Shown here piece after piece: positions 8,401 through 16,244 of a stretch of 64,000 bases of DNA. Numbering within the stretch: the first letter of the stretch is position 1; each line of letters opens with the position of its first letter. Made by a program: the position numbers and the translations under genes. The notes beneath the pieces are model-generated. The model was given only the letters and a program-made list of their open reading frames with translations, ran no database searches and was not told the DNA's origin. Source of the stretch: Mycolicibacterium confluentis (lineage in GTDB: Bacteria; Actinomycetota; Actinomycetes; Mycobacteriales; Mycobacteriaceae); assembly GCF_010729895.1 (NCBI RefSeq), contig NZ_AP022612.1, positions 5,394,001 through 5,458,000 on the forward strand, written 5' to 3'.

Positions 8401-10376
8401 CCAGTACAGACCACACTCGCGACGAGATCGATGACCAGCAGCGAAAGTCGTTCTGGCACAGGGTCGCCGATGCGCACGACTTCGCCGACGGCGAGGTCCG
8501 GGTCTGCCCGGTCGGAGTCAAGACCGTTGCGGTGACCAAACTGCACGGCCGTTACGGGGCCATCGACAACCGCTGCCCGCATCAGGGTGGGCCCCTCGGG
8601 CAGGGAACGGTGGAGAACGACAAGATCCGCTGTCCCTGGCATGGGTTCGACTTCGACCCCTTCACCGGTGCGGCCGCCGGTGGGCCCGATTACGACGTTC
8701 CCACGTATGCGGTGGAGGCCCGCGACGACGGCATCTACGTCGCTGCCGATACGCCGCTCCCGCACACCCGGACCGTCAGCGACGTCCTGGTGGAAACGAT
8801 GACCGAGTGGGGCGTGGACACCGTCTTCGGCATGGTCGGACACTCCAATCTGGGCGTTGCCGAGGCGCTCCGCCGTGCGGAAACTGCCGGGAAGATCCGG
8901 TATTTCGGCGTTCGGCACGAGGGCGCCGCGGCCTTCGCCGCCGCTGCCTACGGGAAGCTCACCGGGCGTCCCGCGGCCTGCTTCGGGATCGCCGGGCCGG
9001 GTTCGACGAACCTGCTCACCGGACTCTACGACGCCAAGTCCGACCGCGTGCCGGTGCTGGCACTGTCGGGGAACGTCAACTCATCGGTGGCGGGCAAGGG
9101 CGCCTTCCAGGACATCGACCTGCTCGCCGCCTTCGACGATGTGGCGGTCTACTCCACCATGGTGCGGGCCGGATCCGAGCACGGCGAGCTCATGACGCTG
9201 GCACTCAAGCACGCGATCCTGGAACGCGGGGTCGGCCACCTGGTCATCCCGGACGACGTTCAGGTGCTGGAAGCACCCGATCAACCGGCATCCGGTCCGC
9301 ACGGCCGGATGCCGGATCTGCGGACCGGGCCGCCCACCGCGCCGTTGCAACAAGCCCTGGAACAGATCGCCGCGGCCACCCGTCCGGTGGTGATCGTCGG
9401 CGCCGGCGCGCGATACGACATGGACGCCGTCATCGCCCTCGCCGAGGCTTTGAACGCCCCGGTCCTGACCACCTTCAAGGCCAAGGGGCAGATCTCCGAC
9501 ACCCATCCGCTGGCCTGCGGTGTGCTCGGCCGCTCGGGTACCCCGGTCGCGTCCTGGATGATGAACAAGGCCGACCTGCTGCTCGTTTTCGGGGCCTCAT
9601 TCTCCGACCACACCGGCATCTCGCCCTATAAGCCGACCGTCCAGGTCGACACCGATCCGCTGGCGCTGGGCCGTTTCCGGCCGGTGACGGTGCCAGTGCT
9701 CGGGGATGTCGGAATGTGTTGTGCTGCGTTGCATGCCGGGTTGCGTATGCATCCGGAGGTGGTCGACCAGCGTGCCGAGGTGGCGGAGCGGTGGGCCGTC
9801 TGGCGGGGTGAGAAGACGCGGCGGGCGGCGGCGCGCACCGGTCGCGGCGTTCCCGCGGCAGCGGTCATCGAGGCACTCAGCGATGTGGTGCCCGCCGACG
9901 CCGTCGTCGCGGTCGACGTCGGCGACCACGCCTACTCGTTCGGGCGGTACTTCGAGACCGAACAGCAGTTGGTGCTGATGTCGGGTTATCTGGGGTCCAT
10001 CGGCTTCGGCTTCCCCGCCGCCATGGGCGCCTGGGCCGCCGCCCCGGACCGGCCCATCGTGGCGGTCACCGGTGACGGAGGGTTCGGCCAGTACCTGGCC
10101 GAGATCACCACTGCGGTCAAGTACGGGATGAACATCACCCACATCCTGCTCAACAACGGTGAACTGGCGAAGATCAGTGACGAACAGCGGGCCGCCGAGT
10201 ACGCGGTGTGGCAGACCTCGCTGCACAACCCGGATTTCGCGGCCTTCGCCCGTAACTGTGGTGCGTACGGTGTCCGGGTGGAGGATCCGGCCGACCTCGC
10301 CGCGGCCATCACCGAGGCGCTGGACCATCCCGGGCCGGCACTCGTGGAGATCGTCACCGATCCGCAGTCCCGTTAG
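8397..10376 (+). CDS. Rieske / thiamine-diphosphate enzyme fusion (acetolactate synthase/pyruvate oxidase-like)
   Basis: A 659-residue protein starting at GTG 8397, which overlaps the previous stop. The N-terminal Rieske domain has ligands C60-x-H62 and C79-x2-H82, with the same 16-residue spacing as the preceding enzyme. The three-part ThDP enzyme begins near residue 123. It has the cofactor-activating Glu175 in VRHEGAAAF, the central domain PVVIVGAGARYDMDAV, and the Mg/ThDP motif GDG (559-561) ending in LLNNGELAKI. The family decarboxylates 2-oxoacids and joins or oxidises the product. A Rieske cluster on such an enzyme suggests redox coupling, as in pyruvate:acceptor oxidases. It is the last gene of the operon; a convergent lipoprotein gene follows. 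Confidence 0.9.
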   Translation: MTSTDHTRDEIDDQQRKSFWHRVADAHDFADGEVRVCPVGVKTVAVTKLHGRYGAIDNRCPHQGGPLGQGTVENDKIRCPWHGFDFDPFTGAAAGGPDYDVPTYAVEARDDGIYVAADTPLPHTRTVSDVLVETMTEWGVDTVFGMVGHSNLGVAEALRRAETAGKIRYFGVRHEGAAAFAAAAYGKLTGRPAACFGIAGPGSTNLLTGLYDAKSDRVPVLALSGNVNSSVAGKGAFQDIDLLAAFDDVAVYSTMVRAGSEHGELMTLALKHAILERGVGHLVIPDDVQVLEAPDQPASGPHGRMPDLRTGPPTAPLQQALEQIAAATRPVVIVGAGARYDMDAVIALAEALNAPVLTTFKAKGQISDTHPLACGVLGRSGTPVASWMMNKADLLLVFGASFSDHTGISPYKPTVQVDTDPLALGRFRPVTVPVLGDVGMCCAALHAGLRMHPEVVDQRAEVAERWAVWRGEKTRRAAARTGRGVPAAAVIEALSDVVPADAVVAVDVGDHAYSFGRYFETEQQLVLMSGYLGSIGFGFPAAMGAWAAAPDRPIVAVTGDGGFGQYLAEITTAVKYGMNITHILLNNGELAKISDEQRAAEYAVWQTSLHNPDFAAFARNCGAYGVRVEDPADLAAAITEALDHPGPALVEIVTDPQSR

Positions 10377-10392
10377 GAGATAAGCATTTCGG

Positions 10393-10644
10393 TCAGTCGT
10401 GGAACACCGGCGCGTTCGGCGCCCGGACCGTCTGCTGCGGCGCCTTCACCGGCGGGGTGAAGTCCTCCTCGTCGGTGTTGATCGACTTCTCGGTCGGGGT
10501 CAGGGTGGGCTCGGTGCTGGTGACGGGTGCTTGTTCAGGGGTATCGCCGTCGGTGCCGCAGGCGGCGGAGAAGCCGATCATCGCGAGGATGGCGGCACCG
10601 CCTACCGCTGCCGAGAGCCGTCGGGTCAGGGTATTCGGTGCCAT
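10393..10644 (-). CDS. Small Thr/Pro-rich lipoprotein
   Basis: An 83-residue protein. It has an N-terminal RR-containing signal, a hydrophobic Ala/Gly/Ile core and a lipobox FSAAC, then a short acidic, Thr/Pro-rich mature part ending in FTPPVKAPQQTVRAPNAPV. There is no known domain. The size and composition match short lipoproteins scattered through mycobacteria. A truncated paralogue lies at 15149-15262, 4.7 kb away, which shows that the family is duplicated here. It is convergent with the Rieske operon. The 173 bp upstream (10645-10817) shows nothing recognisable. Confidence 0.7.
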   Translation of the reverse strand: MAPNTLTRRLSAAVGGAAILAMIGFSAACGTDGDTPEQAPVTSTEPTLTPTEKSINTDEEDFTPPVKAPQQTVRAPNAPVFHD

Positions 10645-10817
10645 TTCGGTCCCTTGCTCTCTCTGGGTGCGATGAAACGTGTTGCGGCAGTCCTGGTTCA
10701 GATCCCGACGTCTACTGTCCTAGTGCTCAACGCTGCGCCGGTACAGGCACATTCCCGTTCCTGATTGCTGCGATATGTGCCGCCGGCAGTCACGGCCACT
10801 GGACTATCGTCCCGTGA

Positions 10818-11561
10818 TCAGAATTGACTGGCCCCGCCGTCGACATAGATCTCCGCACCGGTGATGTAGGTGCTGGCGGGCGAAGCCAGGAACGCGACGA
10901 CCCCGCCTATTTCCTCCGGACGTGCACGTCGCTTCATTGGCACGGTGGCGGTCAGGTCCTCCAGTGCTGCACCGGCTCCCTCGAAGAGCCCGGCCAGCCC
11001 GGGTGTCTCGGTGAGGCCCGGGGCGACGACATTGACGCGGATTCTGCGCTCGACGAGTTCGGCCGCCCAGCTTCGGGCCAGGGAGCGGATGGCGGTCTTG
11101 GATGCGGCGTAGACGCTGGTGCCTGGGGAAGCCTTCACATCCCCGGCGGATCCACACAGGATCACCGATGCGCCGTCATTCAGCAGCGGAAGGGTGGCCT
11201 GGATGGTGAAGATGATCCCGCCGACGTTGGTGTTGAATGTGCGCGCGTAATGGTCCCGCGTGATCTCCCCCAGCGGCGCGACCTCGGCGATACCCGCATT
11301 GGCGAAGATGATATCGACGCCGCCTCCCCTGGTATCGATGGTGGCCGCGACGCGGGCGAGGTCGACCGGGTCCGTCACGTCAGCGGCGATGGCGCTGGCG
11401 TTCTGGTTACCGATGCCGGCGACAGCGTCGTCGAGAGCGTCCTGGCGGCGCCCGACGAGGACCACATGCGCGCCCTCCTCGGCCAGTGCCCGCGCCGCGG
11501 CGAGGCCGATGCCCGATGTCGCCCCGGTGATGAGGGCTGTCCTGCCTGCCAGTGCTGACAT
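10818..11561 (-). CDS. Short-chain dehydrogenase/reductase
   Basis: A 247-residue classical SDR. It has the cofactor loop TGATSGIGLA, NAG at the end of beta-4 (FANAGIAEV), the active-site YAASK with an upstream Ser in ILCGSAG, and the C-terminal ITGAEIYVDGGAS. VGRR after beta-2 suggests NADP(H). The substrate is unknown. It is divergent from the TetR gene at 11690 across a 128-bp gap holding two palindromic operators, so the regulator probably controls this gene. Confidence 0.92.
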   Translation of the reverse strand: MSALAGRTALITGATSGIGLAAARALAEEGAHVVLVGRRQDALDDAVAGIGNQNASAIAADVTDPVDLARVAATIDTRGGGVDIIFANAGIAEVAPLGEITRDHYARTFNTNVGGIIFTIQATLPLLNDGASVILCGSAGDVKASPGTSVYAASKTAIRSLARSWAAELVERRIRVNVVAPGLTETPGLAGLFEGAGAALEDLTATVPMKRRARPEEIGGVVAFLASPASTYITGAEIYVDGGASQF

Positions 11562-11608
11562 TGGATCTCCGCTCTGGTGATGGCCTGCCGCGCTGGGCAG
11601 ATCAGATA

Positions 11609-11656
11609 ACGATACGATACGTATCGTCTCGGATCAAGACGGTACGTCTCGTGTTG
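11609..11656 (+). promoter_or_regulatory. Double TetR operator between the SDR and TetR genes
   Basis: The first site is a perfect 14-bp palindrome at 11614-11627 (ACGATACGTATCGT). The second at 11639-11652 (ACGGTACGTCTCGT) matches it at 12 of 14 positions, with 25 bp between centres. Both sit between divergent genes, the usual place for TetR autoregulation. The whole 48-bp block recurs inverted at 4184-4231. A TAGTGT hexamer stands 6 nt before the TetR start. Confidence 0.7.
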
Positions 11657-11689
11657 TTTCTGGGGCCAGTGCGGCGTTAGTGTTCTGCC

Positions 11690-12268
11690 ATGCCACCGCT
11701 TCCACCCGATCCCAGCCGACGCAACGAGCACTCACGGCGGGCGATTCTCGAGGCGGCGCTGGAACTGGTGGGCGAGCTCGGCTATGACAACGTCTCTGTC
11801 GAGGCGATCGCCAAACGGGCGGGCTGCGGCAAGCAGACCATCTACCGCTGGTGGCCGTCCAAGGGCGCGGTGGTCCTCGAGGCCGCCACCCAGAGTCTGA
11901 ATCCCGTCGTCGTATTCCCCGACTCCGGCGACATGGTCACCGATCTGCGCGAGCAGCTGGTCGGAATCATCGAGCTGATCGCGACCACGAGTTTCGGAGC
12001 GGCGTACCGGGGTGTCATCGCCGCCGGTCAGTCCGACCCCGACCTGTTGCAGGCCGTCTTCGAGCAGGTCATCGAACCCAATATCAAAGGGTTCACTGCG
12101 CGGGCGGCCCTGGCGCAACAACGCGGCGAGATGCGTCCCGACGCCGACGTGGCAACGCTGCGCGACGTGCTCTACGGGGTCATCGAGTACCGGCTGTTCC
12201 ACGACATGCCGATCGAGTCCCAACACATCGACGCACTGCTGACGCTCACCTTCGACGGGGTGCGCTGA
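11690..12268 (+). CDS. TetR/AcrR-family transcriptional regulator
   Basis: A 192-residue regulator. The N-terminal helix-turn-helix (VSVEAIAKRAGCGKQTIYRWW) is of the common TetR type. A C-terminal effector domain of the TetR_C_11-like kind follows (AAYRGVIAAGQSDPDLLQAVF). It faces the SDR gene and shares its operator region. A related double site in front of the secreted esterase (4138) and sigma-factor gene (4458) suggests a second target. ATG 11690 has TAGTGT 6 nt upstream and no Shine-Dalgarno, so the mRNA is probably leaderless. Confidence 0.92.
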   Translation: MPPLPPDPSRRNEHSRRAILEAALELVGELGYDNVSVEAIAKRAGCGKQTIYRWWPSKGAVVLEAATQSLNPVVVFPDSGDMVTDLREQLVGIIELIATTSFGAAYRGVIAAGQSDPDLLQAVFEQVIEPNIKGFTARAALAQQRGEMRPDADVATLRDVLYGVIEYRLFHDMPIESQHIDALLTLTFDGVR

Positions 12269-12364
12269 ACGCACGCGCGGCCGCCGACCACAGTGCGTTT
12301 CGCACATCAGATTCTGTGAATTCTGCTGCTACTGACCGGATGATTCACCACCTACCCTGAGGAA

Positions 12365-13189
12365 GTGCCCAGCAGGAACACGCCTCTCGCGGAATTTCTC
12401 CGACAGCATCGCGCCAAGGTCCAACCACGCGATGTCGGGCTACCGACGGGAAGCCGGCGCCGGGTGACCGGACTGCGCCGGGAAGAGGTGGCAAACCTGG
12501 CCGGTATCAGCGTCGACTACTACCACCGCATCGAACAAGGACGCGAGCGGCCATCCGACCAGGTGCTCGATGCCATCGCCGGCACCTTACGGCTCACACC
12601 CGACGCGACCGCATATCTGCGGCATCTGTTGGCGCACTCCACATCCCGGCGCCCGGTCGTCAAGCCGCGACAGCCGGTCAATCCCGCACTGCAGGCCCTG
12701 ATCGACAGCTGGCAGGTGTCTCCGGCGTGTATTCATGACGGTTCCGCAACCGTGGTGATGGCCAACGCGTGTGCCGCCGCGTTGTCGGCGAGCTTCGCGG
12801 TCGGGGGAAACCCGGTGCGCAGCCTGTTCCTCGACGAGGACATGCGTGAGTTCTGCCGGGACTGGGAGGGCCTGACCGCGTGGGCGGTGCGCTGGCTCCG
12901 TGACTTCGCGAGCCACCAACCCGATCCCGGGATGGACGCGTTGATCGAGGAGTTGCGCAGTCATAGCGCGCACTTCCGCGCGCTATGGGCCACCTATGAC
13001 GTCAGGCGTCACGGCCGCGGCCTGCTGTTGATCAACCACCCCCTGGTCGGGCCGCTCGATGTGCACTTCCAACAGCTGGCCCTGCGCGGCAGCGAGTACA
13101 TCATGGTGGTCTACTGGGCCGACCCTGGCTCGCCGTCGGAAGCTGGGTTGCACGAGTTGAGCGGGTGCGAAGTGCCCGAGGTGGTCTGA
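12365..13189 (+). CDS. MmyB-type XRE-family regulator
   Basis: A 274-residue protein. The N-terminal XRE helix-turn-helix (GLRREEVANLAGISVDYYHRIEQGRE) is followed by the MmyB-like ligand-binding domain (about residues 105-265) with the typical FLDEDMREFCRDWE and LRSHSAHFRALWATYDVR. Actinobacterial members of this family often act on a neighbouring oxidoreductase or hydrolase gene and may bind fatty acid-like ligands. No obvious divergent target exists here, since the preceding TetR gene runs in the same direction. GTG start with GAGGAA just upstream. A second member of the family lies at 26449. Confidence 0.9.
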   Translation: MPSRNTPLAEFLRQHRAKVQPRDVGLPTGSRRRVTGLRREEVANLAGISVDYYHRIEQGRERPSDQVLDAIAGTLRLTPDATAYLRHLLAHSTSRRPVVKPRQPVNPALQALIDSWQVSPACIHDGSATVVMANACAAALSASFAVGGNPVRSLFLDEDMREFCRDWEGLTAWAVRWLRDFASHQPDPGMDALIEELRSHSAHFRALWATYDVRRHGRGLLLINHPLVGPLDVHFQQLALRGSEYIMVVYWADPGSPSEAGLHELSGCEVPEVV

Positions 13190-13203
13190 CACGTCGGTCG
13201 GCG

Positions 13204-13317
13204 TCACATCACATACACCACCACGACGAGCAGCACGGTGGCGAAAAGCACTGTCCGCGCGATGAAAAGCACGGTCTGCTTGAAGAAGTCGCGGTAGCGA
13301 TCCGGTTCAGCGGGCAT
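13204..13317 (-). CDS. Possible 37-residue single-span membrane protein
   Basis: The frame begins with a polar segment (PAEPDRYRDFFKQT) and continues as a hydrophobic span (VLFATVLLVVVVYV) that ends the protein two residues later. The shape, a short charged N-terminus plus one helix, is that of a small membrane protein. There is no clear Shine-Dalgarno, and I do not recognise a family. It converges on the MmyB-type gene. The remaining 248 bp up to the dioxygenase (13318-13565) shows nothing certain. Confidence 0.4.
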   Translation of the reverse strand: MPAEPDRYRDFFKQTVLFIARTVLFATVLLVVVVYVM

Positions 13318-13565
13318 ACAACGATCGTTGCGGCGCGGGGTACGGGTATCCAGGCAGTGTCAGCACCACCTTTGGCACCCAAATGTTCTGTAAGTTGCGC
13401 TTTTCCGCCACACAGAGTGGCCCCTCCGGTACTAGGAAAACTGCTGCCTGGGCCCGGGGTGCGCGACCCCGCCAGGATGATCGGTGAAGTCGCTGACACA
13501 CACCGCATTCCCACCACCCACGTCATCTTGACGACGGTCGACCACAAGCACACCGAGGAATCACA

Positions 13566-14441
13566 ATGGCTTTCGTCACCGAGGACAACATCACCGATCT
13601 GGCCGTCAAGCGTTGGGCGACTGCGCACTCGCCGCGTACGGCCGAACTCATGAGCGTCCTTGTCCGCCACATCCACGACTACTCCCGCGAGGTCGCGCTG
13701 ACCACCGAGGAGTGGATGGCCGCGGTCGACTGGCTCACGGAGGTGGGCAAGATCAGCACCGACAAGCGCCAGGAATTCATCCTTGCCTCCGACGTGTTCG
13801 GCTTGAGCACGCTGGTCGTGCAGATGAACAACCGGTTCCCGGCGCCCGCGACCCCGGCCACCGTGCTGGGCCCGTTCTACATCGACGGCTCCCCGCCGGT
13901 CCCGTTCGGATTCGACATGTCCGACGGCGTCGACGGGACACCGCTGTTCATCACCGGCACTCTCACCGACACCGTAGGCACCCCGATCGCCGGTGCGACC
14001 CTCGACGTGTGGCAGGCCGACGCCACCGGGACCTACGAAGCGCAGTACGCCGATCTCGACGAAGCCCGACTACGGGCCAAGTACTCCACCCGCTCCGATG
14101 GCACCTACTGCGTGCGCACGATCGCCCCGATCGGATACACGATCCCGATGGACGGGCCGGTCGGGCGGCTGATCAGCGCCACGGATATCAGTGCATACCG
14201 GCCCGCCCATGTCCACTGTCTGTTCGAGGCACCCGGCTACCACCGGCTGATCACTCATCTCTTCCGGTACGGCACCGACTACCTCGACACCGACGTCGTC
14301 TTCGGTGTCAAGGATGAACTCGTCGTCAGCTTCGTCGAGCACCCCGCGGGTATGGGCCCCGACGGCCGGCACGTGGACGAACCCTTCCTGGTGGCCCGCT
14401 ATGACTTCGTTCTGCAAGCGCTGCGCACCGACCGGTTGTGA
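13566..14441 (+). CDS. Intradiol ring-cleavage dioxygenase (hydroxyquinol/catechol 1,2-dioxygenase type)
   Basis: A 291-residue protein. The helical N-terminal dimerisation domain is followed by the beta-sandwich catalytic domain. VLGPFYIDGSPPVP, GATLDVWQADATGTY and IAPIGYTIP carry the Tyr ligands of the non-haem Fe(III), and YRPAHVHCLF carries the two His ligands. The family opens catechol or hydroxyquinol between the hydroxyl carbons to give (maleyl)muconate-type products. The length and the GPFYI motif favour hydroxyquinol 1,2-dioxygenase. An azoreductase-like quinone reductase follows after 23 bp, which may keep the quinol substrate reduced. No maleylacetate reductase is present nearby. 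Confidence 0.88.
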   Translation: MAFVTEDNITDLAVKRWATAHSPRTAELMSVLVRHIHDYSREVALTTEEWMAAVDWLTEVGKISTDKRQEFILASDVFGLSTLVVQMNNRFPAPATPATVLGPFYIDGSPPVPFGFDMSDGVDGTPLFITGTLTDTVGTPIAGATLDVWQADATGTYEAQYADLDEARLRAKYSTRSDGTYCVRTIAPIGYTIPMDGPVGRLISATDISAYRPAHVHCLFEAPGYHRLITHLFRYGTDYLDTDVVFGVKDELVVSFVEHPAGMGPDGRHVDEPFLVARYDFVLQALRTDRL

Positions 14442-14464
14442 CCCCGAGATCTAAAGGACAGATC

Positions 14465-15112
14465 ATGAGCACACTCCTGCACCTCGACTCCTCGGTCCGC
14501 GCCGAGGGGTCGGTCAGCCGCGCGCTGACAGCTCGCGCGGTTGCCCGTTGGTGTGCAGCCAATCCCGCCGGGAAGGTGACCTACCGCGACCTGGCGGCCG
14601 ACCCGATACCGCATCTGGATGCCTCGAACGGTCTGGCGTTGATGACCCCGGCTGAGCACCACAATCCCGCCGAAGCCCGGACCTACGCGTTGAGCAGGAA
14701 GCTCATCGACGAGATCAGGGCCGCCGACACCGTGGTGTTGGGCATGGCCTTGTACAACTACGCCGCGCCCAGCCTGGTGAAGACCTGGGTCGACCATATC
14801 GTCGCCGCCGGGCTGTCGTTCGCCCCTGACGGCACCGGACTACTCACCGGGACGGAGTTCGTCGTGATCGAAAGCCGCGGCGGAAGCTACCGGGAAGGCA
14901 CTCCCAAGCATGGCTGGGATCACGCGGAATCCTGGATCGCCCAGGCGGTTTCGCTGACCGGATTGGAGCCGCAGATCATCGTGGCCGAGCTGACCATGGC
15001 CGCCGCCGACGCGCGTATGGCGCACCTTCGACACCTGGCTCGGGTGAGCCTGGAACGCGCGCACGCGCAGATCGACGCCCTCTGGGCTGTCGAGAGCGAG
15101 AGCGTCGCCTGA
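14465..15112 (+). CDS. FMN-dependent NADH:quinone reductase / azoreductase (AzoR family)
   Basis: A 215-residue flavodoxin-fold protein. The N-terminal LHLDSSVRAEGSVSRAL binds the FMN phosphate, MALYNYAAPSLVKTWVDHI contacts the isoalloxazine, and SRGGSY closes the site. AzoR enzymes reduce quinones and azo dyes by two electrons. ATG 14465 has AAAGGA in front. It is close behind the intradiol dioxygenase and probably in the same transcript, which fits a role in quinone/quinol recycling during aromatic breakdown. Confidence 0.9.
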   Translation: MSTLLHLDSSVRAEGSVSRALTARAVARWCAANPAGKVTYRDLAADPIPHLDASNGLALMTPAEHHNPAEARTYALSRKLIDEIRAADTVVLGMALYNYAAPSLVKTWVDHIVAAGLSFAPDGTGLLTGTEFVVIESRGGSYREGTPKHGWDHAESWIAQAVSLTGLEPQIIVAELTMAAADARMAHLRHLARVSLERAHAQIDALWAVESESVA

Positions 15113-15148
15113 GGGGCTGATCACCACGTTCGCTACGTGCGCGTGTGC

Positions 15149-15262
15149 TCAGCCGCGGTCGATGGGCTCGTTCGGGGCCCGGACCGTCTGCTGCGGCGCC
15201 GTCACCGGCGGAGTGAAAGGTCCTGGGGCGGGTTTGATCGACTTCTCGGTCGGTGTCAGCGA
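15149..15262 (-). pseudogene. Truncated paralogue of the small lipoprotein at 10393
   Basis: Read on the minus strand, this stretch encodes LTPTEKSIKPAPGPF and then TPPVTAPQQTVRAPNEP before a stop at 15149-15151. This matches the C-terminal half of the 10393-10644 lipoprotein closely at both protein and DNA level. The signal peptide and lipobox are missing. The sequence loses similarity before the IS3 element that begins at 15340, so the 5' end was probably lost with the IS arrival or a later deletion. Confidence 0.65.
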
Positions 15263-15339
15263 GGCATCGGCGGTAGCCAACTCGCCCTCTGCTCTTCGGT
15301 GCCGTATTCCAGGATGTAATGCTGGCGAGTCCCCGTTTC

Positions 15340-15363
15340 TGAGTCCACCCGTTTCTAGAGTCG
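15340..15363 (+). repeat. IS3 terminal inverted repeat, downstream (orfB) end
   Basis: TGAGTCCACCCGTTTCTAGA matches the reverse complement of the other end, TGAGTCCAACCAGTTTTAGA, at 17 of these 20 positions. This fixes the element boundary. Confidence 0.8.
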
Positions 15364-15381
15364 GGTTGGTGTGATCCAGAT

Positions 15382-16215
15382 TCAGTTGATGCTGCAGGCC
15401 ATCGGGGTGTGGCTACACCTGCAGACCGCAGCGTACTCGGCCGGTGTGCGGTAGCCCAGGGCCGAGTGCCGGTGGCGGTGGTTGTGGTCGGCCTTGAAGT
15501 CGCCGATGACCACGCGGGCCTCGAGCAGGGTGTTCCAGTGGTTGCGGTTGAGGCACTCCTTGCGTAGCCGGTTGTTGAACGATTCGATGTGTCCGTTGTT
15601 CCACGGCGTGCCCGGTGGGATATACGACATGCCGAATCTCCCGTCGCAGAACTGTTGCAGTGCTTGAGAAATGAACTCCGGACCGTTGTCCATCCGCAGC
15701 ACCTTCGGTGGCCCGCCCGCCGCGGCGAACACTTTCTTGAGCTCGTCGACGAGCCGCTCGGCAGTGATCGAGCGTTCGACGATGTTGAGCAGCGACACCC
15801 TCGTGTGTTCGTCGATCATCGACGCGATCTTGATCGCCTTGCCGTCGATAGTGGAGTCGAACTGGAAGTCGATCGCCCACACCACGTTCGGCGCGTCGGC
15901 CACGATCGGCGGTATCGAGGAGATCCCGGCCCGCTTACGCGGACTACGGACCCGCACCTGCAGTCCCTCCTCGCGCCACAGACGGTGGATCTTCTTCTTG
16001 TTGACCTCACGGCGCTCGTCGTAGCGCAACGCCGCCCAGGCACGTCGGAACCCATGGCACGGGTGCTTGACCGCGTAGGAGCGCAGCCAGGCCCGCATCT
16101 CGGCGTCAGGATCGGCGGGGGTCTGCGACAACGGCAGACGTCGGCAGGTGGAACGGGCCAGCCCAACAGCTTTGCACGCCAACCGTTCCGACATGCCCAA
16201 CGCGGTGGTGAGCAT
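15382..16215 (-). CDS. IS3-family transposase OrfB, catalytic part
   Basis: A 277-residue frame counted from its first ATG. The integrase core shows AIDFQFDSTIDG (first Asp), LRMDNGPEF (second Asp) and HIESFNNRLRKECLN (Glu), which is a complete DDE triad. The N-terminal HTH_21 segment (KHPCHGFRRAWAALRYD) binds the ends. In the element the frame is open upstream to the frameshift site, where it joins OrfA; residues ILSPAAKRRAVD precede the ATG. The functional product is therefore probably the OrfAB fusion. The sequence is closest in style to the IS407 group, with modest certainty. Confidence 0.9.
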   Translation of the reverse strand: MLTTALGMSERLACKAVGLARSTCRRLPLSQTPADPDAEMRAWLRSYAVKHPCHGFRRAWAALRYDERREVNKKKIHRLWREEGLQVRVRSPRKRAGISSIPPIVADAPNVVWAIDFQFDSTIDGKAIKIASMIDEHTRVSLLNIVERSITAERLVDELKKVFAAAGGPPKVLRMDNGPEFISQALQQFCDGRFGMSYIPPGTPWNNGHIESFNNRLRKECLNRNHWNTLLEARVVIGDFKADHNHRHRHSALGYRTPAEYAAVCRCSHTPMACSIN

Positions 16216-16244
16216 GTCGACGGCGCGGCGCTTGGCAGCTGGGC

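Noticed and set aside
12293..12305. GTGCG-TTT-CGCAC palindrome before the MmyB-type gene at 12365
   Set aside because: Short G+C-rich repeat, 60 bp from the start and near the TetR gene end; it may be a weak hairpin, not enough for an operator.
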